A stretch of DNA of 64,000 nucleotides from contig NZ_CP171843.1 in assembly GCF_048020265.1 (NCBI RefSeq), forward strand, positions 744,001 through 808,000. Reading direction: 5' to 3'. The notes under the pieces were generated by a model that was not told the origin of the DNA, did no database searches, and was given only the letters and a program-made list of their open reading frames with translations. This document shows, piece by piece, positions 8,667 to 15,414 of this stretch. This stretch comes from Limnohabitans_A sp048020265. GTDB taxonomy: Bacteria; Pseudomonadota; Gammaproteobacteria; Burkholderiales; Burkholderiaceae_C. The position numbers were made by a program, and so were the translations under genes. The stretch's first letter is position 1; every line of letters begins with the position of its first letter.

Positions 8667-9460
8667 GCGAACTATCCAAAACCCCCAGTCGTTACCACCA
8701 ACTGATTGAGAAGATCTTCTTTGACGGCTATCGCAAGGGGATCACCGAGATACCGTTTGAGCGCAAAGCTCTCAAAGAGGCAGCGGCTGCCTTGAAGATG
8801 GCCTTGCCCGACAACTTGGGTGACGTTATCTATTCGATCCGTTTTCGGACGCCCATGCCCGCCAAGATACTCATCACCCAGCCCAAAGGGCGTGAGTGGA
8901 TTATCGAACTGGTTGGACGCGCCAAATACCGCTTCCGCTTGGCCAGTGCTAATCGCGTGGTGCCGAACCCGAATCTTGCAGTCATTCGGATTCCCGACAA
9001 CACCCCCGAAATCATTGGGTCTTATGCGCTCGACGATGAACAAGCGTTGCTCGCCAAGGTGCGCTATAACCGACTTATAGACATCTTCCTTGGTCTGACT
9101 ACGTTTTCGTTGCAGAACCATTTACGGACCAGCGTCAAGGGCATCGGCCAGATTGAGATCGACGAGCTGTATGTTGGTCTGGATAAATACGGTTGCCACT
9201 ATGTTATTCCGGTGCAGGCCAAGGGTGGAAGAGATCAGATTTCTACGGTGCAGACGGCACAGGACACTGCTTGGTGCGCGCAAAAATATCCCAAGCTTCG
9301 GTGTCGAGCGATCTCAGCTCAATTCGTGACCAGCGATCAGATCGCATTGTTTGAACTTAAGATTGAAGACGATCAGCTAAAAGTGGTTGAGGAGCGGCAC
9401 TATCGATTGGTGCCCTCTGGAGAGATCGACATTAATGAGATCGTTGCCTATCGAACTTGA
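8663..9460 (+). CDS. Putative type II restriction endonuclease
   Basis: A 265-aa protein translated by ATGA overlap with the methyltransferase gene, the arrangement expected of its restriction partner. I do not recognise a named enzyme. A plausible PD-(D/E)XK-type core is visible as IEIDELYVGLD at 164-174, then VIPVQAKGGRD at 181-191. D167 or E168 and the Q-x-K triplet at 185-187 would act as metal and catalytic residues. The rest is mixed alpha/beta with no signal peptide or membrane segment. A terminator follows at 9480. The endonuclease role is inferred from context and this motif; recognition site and cleavage are unknown. Confidence 0.7.
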   Translation: MSELSKTPSRYHQLIEKIFFDGYRKGITEIPFERKALKEAAAALKMALPDNLGDVIYSIRFRTPMPAKILITQPKGREWIIELVGRAKYRFRLASANRVVPNPNLAVIRIPDNTPEIIGSYALDDEQALLAKVRYNRLIDIFLGLTTFSLQNHLRTSVKGIGQIEIDELYVGLDKYGCHYVIPVQAKGGRDQISTVQTAQDTAWCAQKYPKLRCRAISAQFVTSDQIALFELKIEDDQLKVVEERHYRLVPSGEIDINEIVAYRT

Positions 9461-9479
9461 CACATTGGGTATTCAAAGC

Positions 9480-9507
9480 AAAAAGGCTGCCACTGGGCAG
9501 CCTTTTT
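9480..9507. terminator. Bidirectional terminator between endonuclease and gcdH
   Basis: A perfect 12-bp stem (arm 9480-9491, arm 9496-9507) with an ACTG loop is flanked by A5 and T5. It can stop the convergent endonuclease and gcdH transcripts. Its core GGCTGCC/GGCAGCC is shared with the hairpin at 6795-6822 beside the gcdH fragment. Confidence 0.85.
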
Positions 9508-9522
9508 AGTGACATAAAGCAA

Positions 9523-9977
9523 TCTCAGTTCGAGAAAGCGGGGATCCCGGTGATCGCCCGGCCCAAAATCAAAGCGTGCACGTCGTGTGTGCCTTCGTAG
9601 GTGTTGACCACTTCCAGGTTCACCAGGTGGCGCGCCACGCCGTATTCGGCGCTGATGCCGTTGCCACCCATCATGTCGCGCGCCATGCGGGCGATGTCCA
9701 GCGCTTTGCCGCAGCTGTTGCGCTTGAGGATGGAAGTGACTTCCACCGGGGCGTTGCCCGCGTCCTTCATGCGGCCCAGTGCCAGGCAGCCCTGCAGGCC
9801 CAGGCTGATTTCGGTCAGCATGTCGGCCAGCTTTTTCTGGATCAGCTGGTTGGCGGCCAGCGGGCGGCCGAACTGCTGGCGGTCCATCACGTACTGGCGG
9901 GCGCGCAGGTAGCAGTCTTCGGCGGCACCCAGTGCACCCCAGGCGATGCCGTAACGGGCGCTGTTGAGGCAAGTGAA
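9523..9977 (-). repeat. Direct repeat copy B: 3' end of intact gcdH (455 bp)
   Basis: This is the 3' 455 bp of the intact gcdH gene, matching 6852-7306 without gaps at roughly 92 percent identity by hand count. It is continuous with the rest of gcdH, whereas copy A is not. Recombination between the two copies would delete the R-M module and leave an intact gcdH. Confidence 0.9.
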
Positions 9978-10712
9978 CGGGCCTTTCAGACCGCGCACTT
10001 CAGGGAAGGCGTTTTCTTCAGGGCAGAACACCTCGTCCATCACGATTTCGCCGGTGATCGAGGCGCGCAGGCCGACTTTGCCGTGCACGGCGGGTGCGGA
10101 CAGGCCTTTCCAGCCTTTTTCGAGGATGAAGCCGCGGATCTGGCCGCCATCGTCCTTGGCCCAGACCACGAACACATCGGCGATGGGGCTGTTGGTGATC
10201 CACATCTTGGCGCCGCTGATGCTGTAGCCGCCGTCCACCTTTTTGGCACGGGTGATCATGCTGCCGGGGTCGGAGCCGTGGTTGGGTTCGGTCAGGCCAA
10301 AGCAGCCGATCCACTCGCCACGGGCCAGTTTGGGCAGGTATTTCTGTTTTTGCGCTTCGGTGCCGAAGTCGTTGATCGGCACCATCACGAGGGACGACTG
10401 CACGCTCATCATGGAGCGGTACCCGCTGTCCACGCGCTCGACCTCGCGGGCCACCAGGCCGTAGCAGACGTAGTTCAGGCCTGCGCCGCCGTACTGCTCG
10501 GGGATGGTGGGGCCCAAGAGGCCCAACTCGCCCATCTCGCGGAAGATGGACACGTCGGTGGTTTCATTCAGAAACGCATCTTTCACGCGGGGCAGCAGCT
10601 TTTCCTGGCAGTAGGTGCGGGCGGCTTCCTGCACCTGACGCTCGTCTTCGGTGAGCTGGGCGCTGAGGTTGAAGGGGTCTTCCCAGTTGAAGGTGTTTTT
10701 GGGGTTGGCCAT
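9525..10712 (-). CDS. gcdH: Glutaryl-CoA dehydrogenase
   Basis: A full-length 395-aa FAD enzyme of the acyl-CoA dehydrogenase family. It oxidises and decarboxylates glutaryl-CoA to crotonyl-CoA in lysine, tryptophan and glutarate breakdown. Signature segments include CFGLTEPNHGSDPGSM near 150, KMWITNSPIADVFVVWA near 180 and the catalytic glutamate Glu373 in YEGTHDVH. It starts at 10710-10712 (MANPKNTFNWEDP). A LysR regulator is divergent from it, typical of GcdR-controlled gcdH. Its 3' third is duplicated beyond the R-M genes. Other short-chain acyl-CoA substrates cannot be excluded, but the sequence is GcdH-like throughout. Confidence 0.93.
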   Translation of the reverse strand: MANPKNTFNWEDPFNLSAQLTEDERQVQEAARTYCQEKLLPRVKDAFLNETTDVSIFREMGELGLLGPTIPEQYGGAGLNYVCYGLVAREVERVDSGYRSMMSVQSSLVMVPINDFGTEAQKQKYLPKLARGEWIGCFGLTEPNHGSDPGSMITRAKKVDGGYSISGAKMWITNSPIADVFVVWAKDDGGQIRGFILEKGWKGLSAPAVHGKVGLRASITGEIVMDEVFCPEENAFPEVRGLKGPFTCLNSARYGIAWGALGAAEDCYLRARQYVMDRQQFGRPLAANQLIQKKLADMLTEISLGLQGCLALGRMKDAGNAPVEVTSILKRNSCGKALDIARMARDMMGGNGISAEYGVARHLVNLEVVNTYEGTHDVHALILGRAITGIPAFSN

Positions 10713-10776
10713 GTTGAGGTCTCCGTTAGAAAAATCTTGAAGCCGATTGTCAGGGTGAGATGAATAGTTGTCTAAT

Positions 10777-10797
10777 ATTGATTATCGATCCATCAAT
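10777..10797. promoter_or_regulatory. Candidate LysR-regulator site between gcdH and its regulator
   Basis: An inverted repeat ATTGAT-N9-ATCAAT lies at 10777-10797, in the 100-bp region between the divergent gcdH and LysR genes. It is 16 bp from the LysR start codon. LysR proteins bind such dyads to control themselves and the divergent gene. It does not fit the strict T-N11-A form, so the assignment is tentative. Confidence 0.45.
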
Positions 10798-10812
10798 ACA
10801 TTTTTTGAATTC

Positions 10813-11703
10813 ATGGAATTCCGTCACCTGCGCTATTTCCTCATGTTGGCCGAAGAATTGCACTTTGGCCGCGCCGCGCAGCGCCTGTCCATTTCCCAGC
10901 CGCCGCTCAGCCTGAACATCCAGCAGCTCGAAGCCTCGGTGGGGGCGCAGCTGTTCACCCGCAACAGTCGCGGTGTGCAGCTCACGGCGGCGGGCCAGGC
11001 CTTTGTGCCAGCCGCCCGGGCACTGCTGGCGCAGGCCAGCGCCGCCGCTCGCGAGGCGCGCGATGTGGCCGAGGGCCAGTCGGGCCAGCTGCACATCGGC
11101 TTTGCCGGGACCATGTTGTATTGCGGCCTGCCGCAAATCCTGAGCCGCTTTCAGGCCAGCCACCCGCGTTTGCGTCTGGAGTTGCGCGAACTCAGCTCGT
11201 CCGAGCAGCTGTCGGAGCTGCTGCGGGACCGGCTCGATGTGGGCTTTGTGCACACGCCGCGGGTTCCGCCGGGTTTTGAGCAAATTCTGGTGGCCAGTCA
11301 GCCCTTGGTGGCGTGTTTGCCCGCCAGCCACGCATTGGCCAGGGCGGCCAGCATCGGTCTGGATGAACTGGCCGGACAAGACCTGGTGGTGGTGTCGCGC
11401 ATGGTGTCGCCCGATTACCACGAGCGCATCGTGATGCTGTGCGAGCAGGCGGGCTGGATGCCGCAGGTGGTGCACGAGTTGCGCCATTGGCTGAGCGTGG
11501 TGTCTCTGGTCTCGCAGGGTTTGGGAGTGGCGCTGGTGCCGCAGGCCCTGCAGCAGTCGGCCCTGGCGGGCGCGGTGTTTGTGCCGCTGCGCGATGTGGA
11601 GACGCGTTACGACACCCGTTGCCTGTGGCGCAGCGACCGAGACCAGACGGCGCTGGGGGACTTTGTCCAGGCGGTGCAAGGCGGGCTGATGGGCCACGGA
11701 TAA
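10813..11703 (+). CDS. LysR-family transcriptional regulator (probable gcdH regulator)
   Basis: A 296-aa LysR protein starting at 10813 (MEFRHLRYFLML). The winged helix-turn-helix occupies residues 1-60 (HFGRAAQRLSISQPPLSLNI), followed by a two-lobed effector-binding domain with LHIGFAGTM at its start. Being divergent from gcdH across 100 bp, it most likely activates gcdH in response to a glutarate-pathway intermediate, as known for GcdR. The specific effector is inferred, not seen. Confidence 0.88.
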   Translation: MEFRHLRYFLMLAEELHFGRAAQRLSISQPPLSLNIQQLEASVGAQLFTRNSRGVQLTAAGQAFVPAARALLAQASAAAREARDVAEGQSGQLHIGFAGTMLYCGLPQILSRFQASHPRLRLELRELSSSEQLSELLRDRLDVGFVHTPRVPPGFEQILVASQPLVACLPASHALARAASIGLDELAGQDLVVVSRMVSPDYHERIVMLCEQAGWMPQVVHELRHWLSVVSLVSQGLGVALVPQALQQSALAGAVFVPLRDVETRYDTRCLWRSDRDQTALGDFVQAVQGGLMGHG

Positions 11704-11731
11704 TGGATCGCATGTCTCAAAAGGAACCCAC

Positions 11732-12265
11732 ATGACCCAAACCCTGGTTTTAGGCGGCGGCTGTTTTTGGTGCACCGAGGCGGTATACGTCAAGGTGCGC
11801 GGCGTGACCGATGTGGAGTCGGGCTACTGCAACGGCCAGACCGTGGCCCCCACTTACGAAGAAGTCTGCACCGGCCGCACGGGTCACAACGAAGTGGTCA
11901 AGCTCGAATACGACCTCGCGCAAATCAGCACCCGCGAGCTGCTGGAAATCTTTTTCGTCATCCACGACCCCACCACTTTGAACCGCCAGGGCAACGATGT
12001 GGGCACGCAGTACCGCAGCGGCATTTACTTCACCACGCCCGAGCAGGCCGAAGAGGCGCTGGCGATGATCGCCGAGTTGACGGCAGCCAACGCCTTTGGT
12101 CAGCCCATCGTGACCGAGGTCTTGCCGCTGGCCAACTACAGCGCGGCCGAGGAGTACCACCAAGACTTTTTTGAGCGCAACCCCTACCAGGGTTACTGCA
12201 TGGCGGTGGCCGCGCCCAAGGTGAGCAAATTCAAAAAGACGTTTGCGCGCTTGGTGCGCGACTGA
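11732..12265 (+). CDS. msrA: Peptide methionine sulfoxide reductase A
   Basis: A 177-aa MsrA that reduces the S epimer of methionine sulfoxide in proteins and free amino acid. The hallmark GGGCFWC is at residues 8-14, with catalytic Cys11. TYEEVCTGRTGHNEVV and the HQDFFERNP segment near the C terminus are also typical. No signal peptide is present, so it is cytoplasmic. The Arg-Gly segment reads CNGQTVAPTYEE rather than the more usual GGxxxNPTYEE, a small variation. It follows the LysR gene by 28 bp in the same direction. Confidence 0.95.
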   Translation: MTQTLVLGGGCFWCTEAVYVKVRGVTDVESGYCNGQTVAPTYEEVCTGRTGHNEVVKLEYDLAQISTRELLEIFFVIHDPTTLNRQGNDVGTQYRSGIYFTTPEQAEEALAMIAELTAANAFGQPIVTEVLPLANYSAAEEYHQDFFERNPYQGYCMAVAAPKVSKFKKTFARLVRD

Positions 12266-12286
12266 CAGCAAGCCCCATAGACACCC

Positions 12287-12526
12287 ATGAACCGCATTGC
12301 TTTTTTCCTCGCCGCCATGACCTTGTCTTGGACAGCGGTCGCCCAGCACAGCACCCAGGAAACCCAGGAAGACATTGCCCGTCACCGCGCCATGGCCCAG
12401 GCGCACGAGGCCGCAGCCAAGTGCCTGGAGTCCGGCAAGAAGCCCGACCAATGCACCCAGGAATTGCAAAAGGCCTGCAAGGGCCTGGCGCTGGGCAAGT
12501 ATTGCGGCATGAAACACGCCCATTGA
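12287..12526 (+). CDS. Small secreted cysteine-containing protein
   Basis: A 79-aa protein with a clear signal peptide (MNRIAFFLAAMTLSWTAVAQ) and a mature part of about 59 residues. The mature part contains four cysteines spaced C-x9-C-x7-C-x8-C in a Lys-rich helical sequence, ending in CGMKHAH. This suggests two disulfides in the periplasm. It lies 21 bp after msrA and may be cotranscribed. No known family is recognised and no function can be assigned. Confidence 0.75.
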   Translation: MNRIAFFLAAMTLSWTAVAQHSTQETQEDIARHRAMAQAHEAAAKCLESGKKPDQCTQELQKACKGLALGKYCGMKHAH

Positions 12527-12625
12527 GGACTGGTTTCAGGGGCCGTCAGGTTTGGCTTTGCGCCATGGGCGCGGCTACGTGGTTTCCGTTGAGTCCGTGC
12601 GGTAACAGGCCGGGATAATCCAGGC

Positions 12626-13582
12626 ATGAACCTCGATCACCCCGTCCTGTCTTCGCTTTTGCCGGTTGTTTTGCTGATCTTCATTGGCTTTGTCGCGGGC
12701 AAAGCGAAGCTGGTGCGCGGTGAATCGGTGCGCGATTTGTCGAACCTGGTGTTTCTGGTGCTGACGCAGGCGCTGCTGTTTCGCACCATGAGCAGTGTGC
12801 ACATTGAGCAGCTGGACTTCAAACCTGTGGCCCAGTATTTTTTGGTGGCCGGCAGCCTGTTTGCAGCCATGCTGTGGGCGTATGGCGGTAACAGCCGGGC
12901 GTCGGTGCTGGCGCTGGCCAGTATTTTCAGCAACACCTTGATGATCGGCGTGCCCCTGATCGGGCTGGCTTATGGGCAAGAGGGCCAGGTGTTGCTGTTT
13001 ACCCTGATTTCTCTGCACGCGCTGGTCTTGCTCAGCGCCGCCACTTTGGTGCTGGAGCTGCAAGTAGCGCATGAACAGGCGGCCTTGTCGGGTGAGCGGC
13101 GTGCCATCTGGCGCACGGTGGCGTCGGCCATCCGCAACGCCATCATCCACCCGGTGCCGTTGCCGATTTTGGTGGGTTTGGCCTATGCCCAAACCGGCTG
13201 GGGCCTTCACCCCATCGTGGACCGCCCATTGGCTTTGCTGGGCAGCGCTTTCGGCCCCATCGCCCTGGTGCTGGTGGGCATCACCTTGTCGCAAACGCCC
13301 ATTGGCAAGCAAGCCCTGTCGGCTTTCAAGCTGTCCTTGGTGAAAACCGTGCTCCATCCCATCCTGATGCTCGCGGTGGGCTGGCTGTTGGGTTTGCGAG
13401 GCCTGCACTTGGCGGTCATGACCGTGGCTGCGGCTTTGCCTATCGGGGCCAATGTGTTTTTGTTCTCGCAGCGTTACCGCAAAGAAGAAGACGCCGTCAC
13501 GGCCGGCGTGGCCGTTTCAACCGCCATGGCGGTGGTCAGCGTGTCGGCGGTCATGGCGGTGCTGCCTTTGTTGCCTGCTTGA
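12626..13582 (+). CDS. AEC (auxin efflux carrier) family transporter
   Basis: A 318-aa integral membrane protein with about ten hydrophobic segments, starting MNLDHPVLSSLLPVVLLIF. The layout of two five-helix repeats with Asn/Pro-broken helices (FSNTLMIGVPLIGLAYG) is typical of AEC/MleP-like carriers, which move carboxylates, malonate or related organic acids. It stands alone; the downstream pdxH gene is convergent. Substrate is unknown. Confidence 0.87.
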   Translation: MNLDHPVLSSLLPVVLLIFIGFVAGKAKLVRGESVRDLSNLVFLVLTQALLFRTMSSVHIEQLDFKPVAQYFLVAGSLFAAMLWAYGGNSRASVLALASIFSNTLMIGVPLIGLAYGQEGQVLLFTLISLHALVLLSAATLVLELQVAHEQAALSGERRAIWRTVASAIRNAIIHPVPLPILVGLAYAQTGWGLHPIVDRPLALLGSAFGPIALVLVGITLSQTPIGKQALSAFKLSLVKTVLHPILMLAVGWLLGLRGLHLAVMTVAAALPIGANVFLFSQRYRKEEDAVTAGVAVSTAMAVVSVSAVMAVLPLLPA

Positions 13583-13597
13583 AGACGCTTGTTGCGT

Positions 13598-14230
13598 TCA
13601 GGGAGCCAAACGCTCGCGCAGCCAGCCGCTGCCTTCGGGCGTGTAGCGCAGCCGGTCATGCAGACGGCTTTTGCGGCCTTGCCAGAACTGCCAGCTGTCG
13701 GGCACGAGGCGGTAGCCGCCCCAGTGCGGCGGGCGCGGTGGGTTGAGCATGAATTGCGCTGCGTATTTGGCGGCATTGGTCACCAGCACGGTGCGCCCGT
13801 CGATCACCTGGCTTTGCGGCGAGGCCCAGGCTCCAATGCGTGAATCGAGCGGGCGGCTGTGGAAGTAGGCGTCACTTTCTTCGTCGCTGACCTTTTCCAC
13901 CCGGCCTTCGATGCGCACCACGCGTTCAAGCTCAACCCAGTGAAACTGCAGCGCGGCAAAGGGGTTGCCCGCCAGTTCCTGCCCCTTGCGGCTGTCGTAA
14001 TTGGTGTACCAAACGATGCCGCGCTCGTCATAACCCTTGATCAGCACCACCCGGGTGCTGGGGCGCAGGTTGCTGGCCACGGTGGCCAGCGTCATGGCGT
14101 TGGGTTCGGGTACTTCGGCGGCGATGGCTTCCTGCAGCCATTGGGCAAATTGCTGCAGGGGGTCGGCGTGGGAAGCGTTTTCGTTGAGCTCGGCTTTTTC
14201 GTAGCTCTTGCGCAGGTCGGCGATGTTCAT
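13598..14230 (-). CDS. pdxH: Pyridoxamine 5'-phosphate oxidase
   Basis: A 210-aa FMN enzyme that oxidises pyridoxamine or pyridoxine 5'-phosphate to pyridoxal 5'-phosphate. The start is set at 14228-14230 (MNIADLRKSYE), because upstream in-frame sequence runs through a tandem repeat and the next gene. Typical motifs are PNAMTLATV, RVVLIKGYDERG (FMN and phosphate contacts), FHSRPLDSRIGAWAS and the C-terminal RLHDRLRYTPEGSGWLRERL. PLP made here is needed by enzymes such as the D-amino-acid PLP protein at 24636. Confidence 0.95.
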   Translation of the reverse strand: MNIADLRKSYEKAELNENASHADPLQQFAQWLQEAIAAEVPEPNAMTLATVASNLRPSTRVVLIKGYDERGIVWYTNYDSRKGQELAGNPFAALQFHWVELERVVRIEGRVEKVSDEESDAYFHSRPLDSRIGAWASPQSQVIDGRTVLVTNAAKYAAQFMLNPPRPPHWGGYRLVPDSWQFWQGRKSRLHDRLRYTPEGSGWLRERLAP

Positions 14231-14280
14231 GGGCTGAGTATAGGCAGAGCCAGTGTGCGGTTGCCGACTCGTGGGCGATG

Positions 14281-14336
14281 GGCTTGGGGCTGGCTGGGCT
14301 TGGGGCTGGCTGGGCTTGGGGCTGGCTGGGCTTGGG
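14281..14336. repeat. 16-bp tandem repeat, 3.5 copies
   Basis: Three exact copies of GGCTTGGGGCTGGCTG at 14281-14328 are followed by a half copy to 14336. They lie in the 130-bp gap between pdxH and the cyclotransferase gene, upstream of pdxH. The unit is not a multiple of three and is not within a gene. Strong strand G bias is obvious. Confidence 0.9.
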
Positions 14337-14360
14337 TGCGACAGGACGCTCAGACGTGTT

Positions 14361-14975
14361 TCAGTCTGCGTGCCGGAGCAAAGCGGCCAAAGCGTGGTCT
14401 TCGATGCCGTGGGCCCGCAGGCTCTCGTAGGTTTGGCGGGCATAGTCCAGCGTGGTGCCAAAACGCCCGCAGGCCTGCCGGAAAATTTGCCGATAGGTTT
14501 CACTGGGCAAATGGCCGGTGAAGCTGGGGCTGGTGCGCGGCAGGGTAAAGGCCAGTGCCTGAACGCGTCCTTGTGGTGTGTCGCAGGGCAACCAGTTGGG
14601 GGTGTATATGTCCATGGGCATTTCACGTTCCCAAAGCCGCACCAACACCGCATCGGCTTGGTCCCGGTCCACTCGGTAGGCCACGCCTTGGCAGCTGCCG
14701 CCGCGCAACAGGGCAAACACCAGACCTGGGCACTCCGGGCTGCCCCGGTTCAGTCGGCTCCACATTTTCAAGGCGCGGTGCCAGCCCCAGACGCGGGTGA
14801 TGTGCTGTTCCTGCGCCTCGAACTCGGGCCGCCACAAGAGAGACGCATAGCCAAACACCCACAAATCCCGGCCAGCAGCTTGCGCTCTGAAGCGGTCGAG
14901 CAAATCGGTTTGAAACGCCGTCGCTACGCGATCTGCCCCGTGTTCGCTTGCGGCATGGGCGGGTGTGTCAGTCAT
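14361..14975 (-). CDS. ChaC-like gamma-glutamylcyclotransferase
   Basis: A 204-aa protein of the ChaC/GGCT-like family, which releases 5-oxoproline from gamma-glutamyl compounds such as glutathione. The substrate-binding start of the fold reads LWVFGYASLLWRP near residue 40, and the body contains GVAYRVDRDQADAVLVRLWERE. The latter carries the expected acidic residue region. The C terminus SLRAHGIEDHALAALL is typical. It lies just upstream of pdxH on the same strand, separated by a tandem repeat. Substrate specificity (glutathione) is by family. Confidence 0.85.
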   Translation of the reverse strand: MTDTPAHAASEHGADRVATAFQTDLLDRFRAQAAGRDLWVFGYASLLWRPEFEAQEQHITRVWGWHRALKMWSRLNRGSPECPGLVFALLRGGSCQGVAYRVDRDQADAVLVRLWEREMPMDIYTPNWLPCDTPQGRVQALAFTLPRTSPSFTGHLPSETYRQIFRQACGRFGTTLDYARQTYESLRAHGIEDHALAALLRHAD

Positions 14976-15026
14976 GTGCCATGGGACCCCATTACAATCT
15001 CGCCACTATTTTCGGAGAAAACAAAC

Positions 15027-15248
15027 ATGTCGACCCCTCAAGATGACAATCAACCTGTGGTTTGGGCCGTTTTGGTGGCCGTGATCGTGCTGGCCGTGGG
15101 CCTGGCCATCGGTTTTGGCATTGCCAAGAGCAAAAAAGCCGCACCTGCTGCCCCTGTCGCTGCGACGGCCCCTGCTGCCGAGGCCTCTGCACCAGCCGTG
15201 GACGCCTCTGCAGCGCCCGCTGCAGCCGAGGCATCTGCCGCCAAGTGA
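15027..15248 (+). CDS. Small single-pass membrane protein with Ala-rich tail
   Basis: A 73-aa protein starting at 15027 after a GGAG at 15014-15017. After a polar N terminus it has one hydrophobic helix (VVWAVLVAVIVLAVGLAIGFGIAK) with a GxxxG-like glycine pattern. A basic KSKK stop follows, then an Ala/Pro/Glu tail of about 35 residues of low complexity. It ends just before a strong terminator, so it is a stand-alone gene. No family is recognised; a role in membrane assembly is only a guess. Confidence 0.7.
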   Translation: MSTPQDDNQPVVWAVLVAVIVLAVGLAIGFGIAKSKKAAPAAPVAATAPAAEASAPAVDASAAPAAAEASAAK

Positions 15249-15266
15249 TGCCTCACCCGCTTTGCG

Positions 15267-15290
15267 AAACCCGCTTCGGCGGGTTTTTTT
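15267..15290 (+). terminator. Rho-independent terminator
   Basis: AAACCCGC at 15267-15274 pairs with GCGGGTTT at 15279-15286 around a TTCG tetraloop and runs into a T tract. It is placed 19 bp after the small membrane protein gene and insulates it from edd. Confidence 0.9.
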
Positions 15291-15377
15291 GTGTCTTCGA
15301 GCTTTGCACAACGAGTTGTACCCTGTCTGTAACTCGCCCAACGCACCAAAACGGGGGAACGCGGTTACCATTGTTCA

Positions 15378-15392
15378 TGTAATTTAGTTACC
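15378..15392 (+). promoter_or_regulatory. Candidate HexR operator before edd
   Basis: The 15-mer TGTAATTTAGTTACC contains the perfect dyad GTAA-N5-TTAC. It matches the known HexR consensus form TGTAATTAAATTACA at 12 of 15 positions, as recalled. It lies 23 bp upstream of the edd start, where HexR, a KDPG-responsive repressor, controls edd-eda in many proteobacteria. A wider inverted repeat (CGCGGTTAC at 15360-15368, GTTACCGCG at 15387-15395) overlaps it. hexR itself is not in the window. Confidence 0.6.
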
Positions 15393-15414
15393 GCGCCTGC
15401 TCAGGCGTCAGCAC

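Larger units (their letters stand above)
7307..9522 (+). mobile_element. Inserted restriction-modification module between gcdH repeats
   Basis: The 2.2-kb segment between the two 455-bp gcdH repeats holds exactly one methyltransferase gene, one putative endonuclease gene and a terminator. It contains no transposase or integrase. Its base composition is visibly more AT-rich than the flanks, a sign of foreign origin. Insertion of R-M genes with long duplications of the target is a described mode of R-M mobility; applying it here is inference from the repeat layout. Confidence 0.75.
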
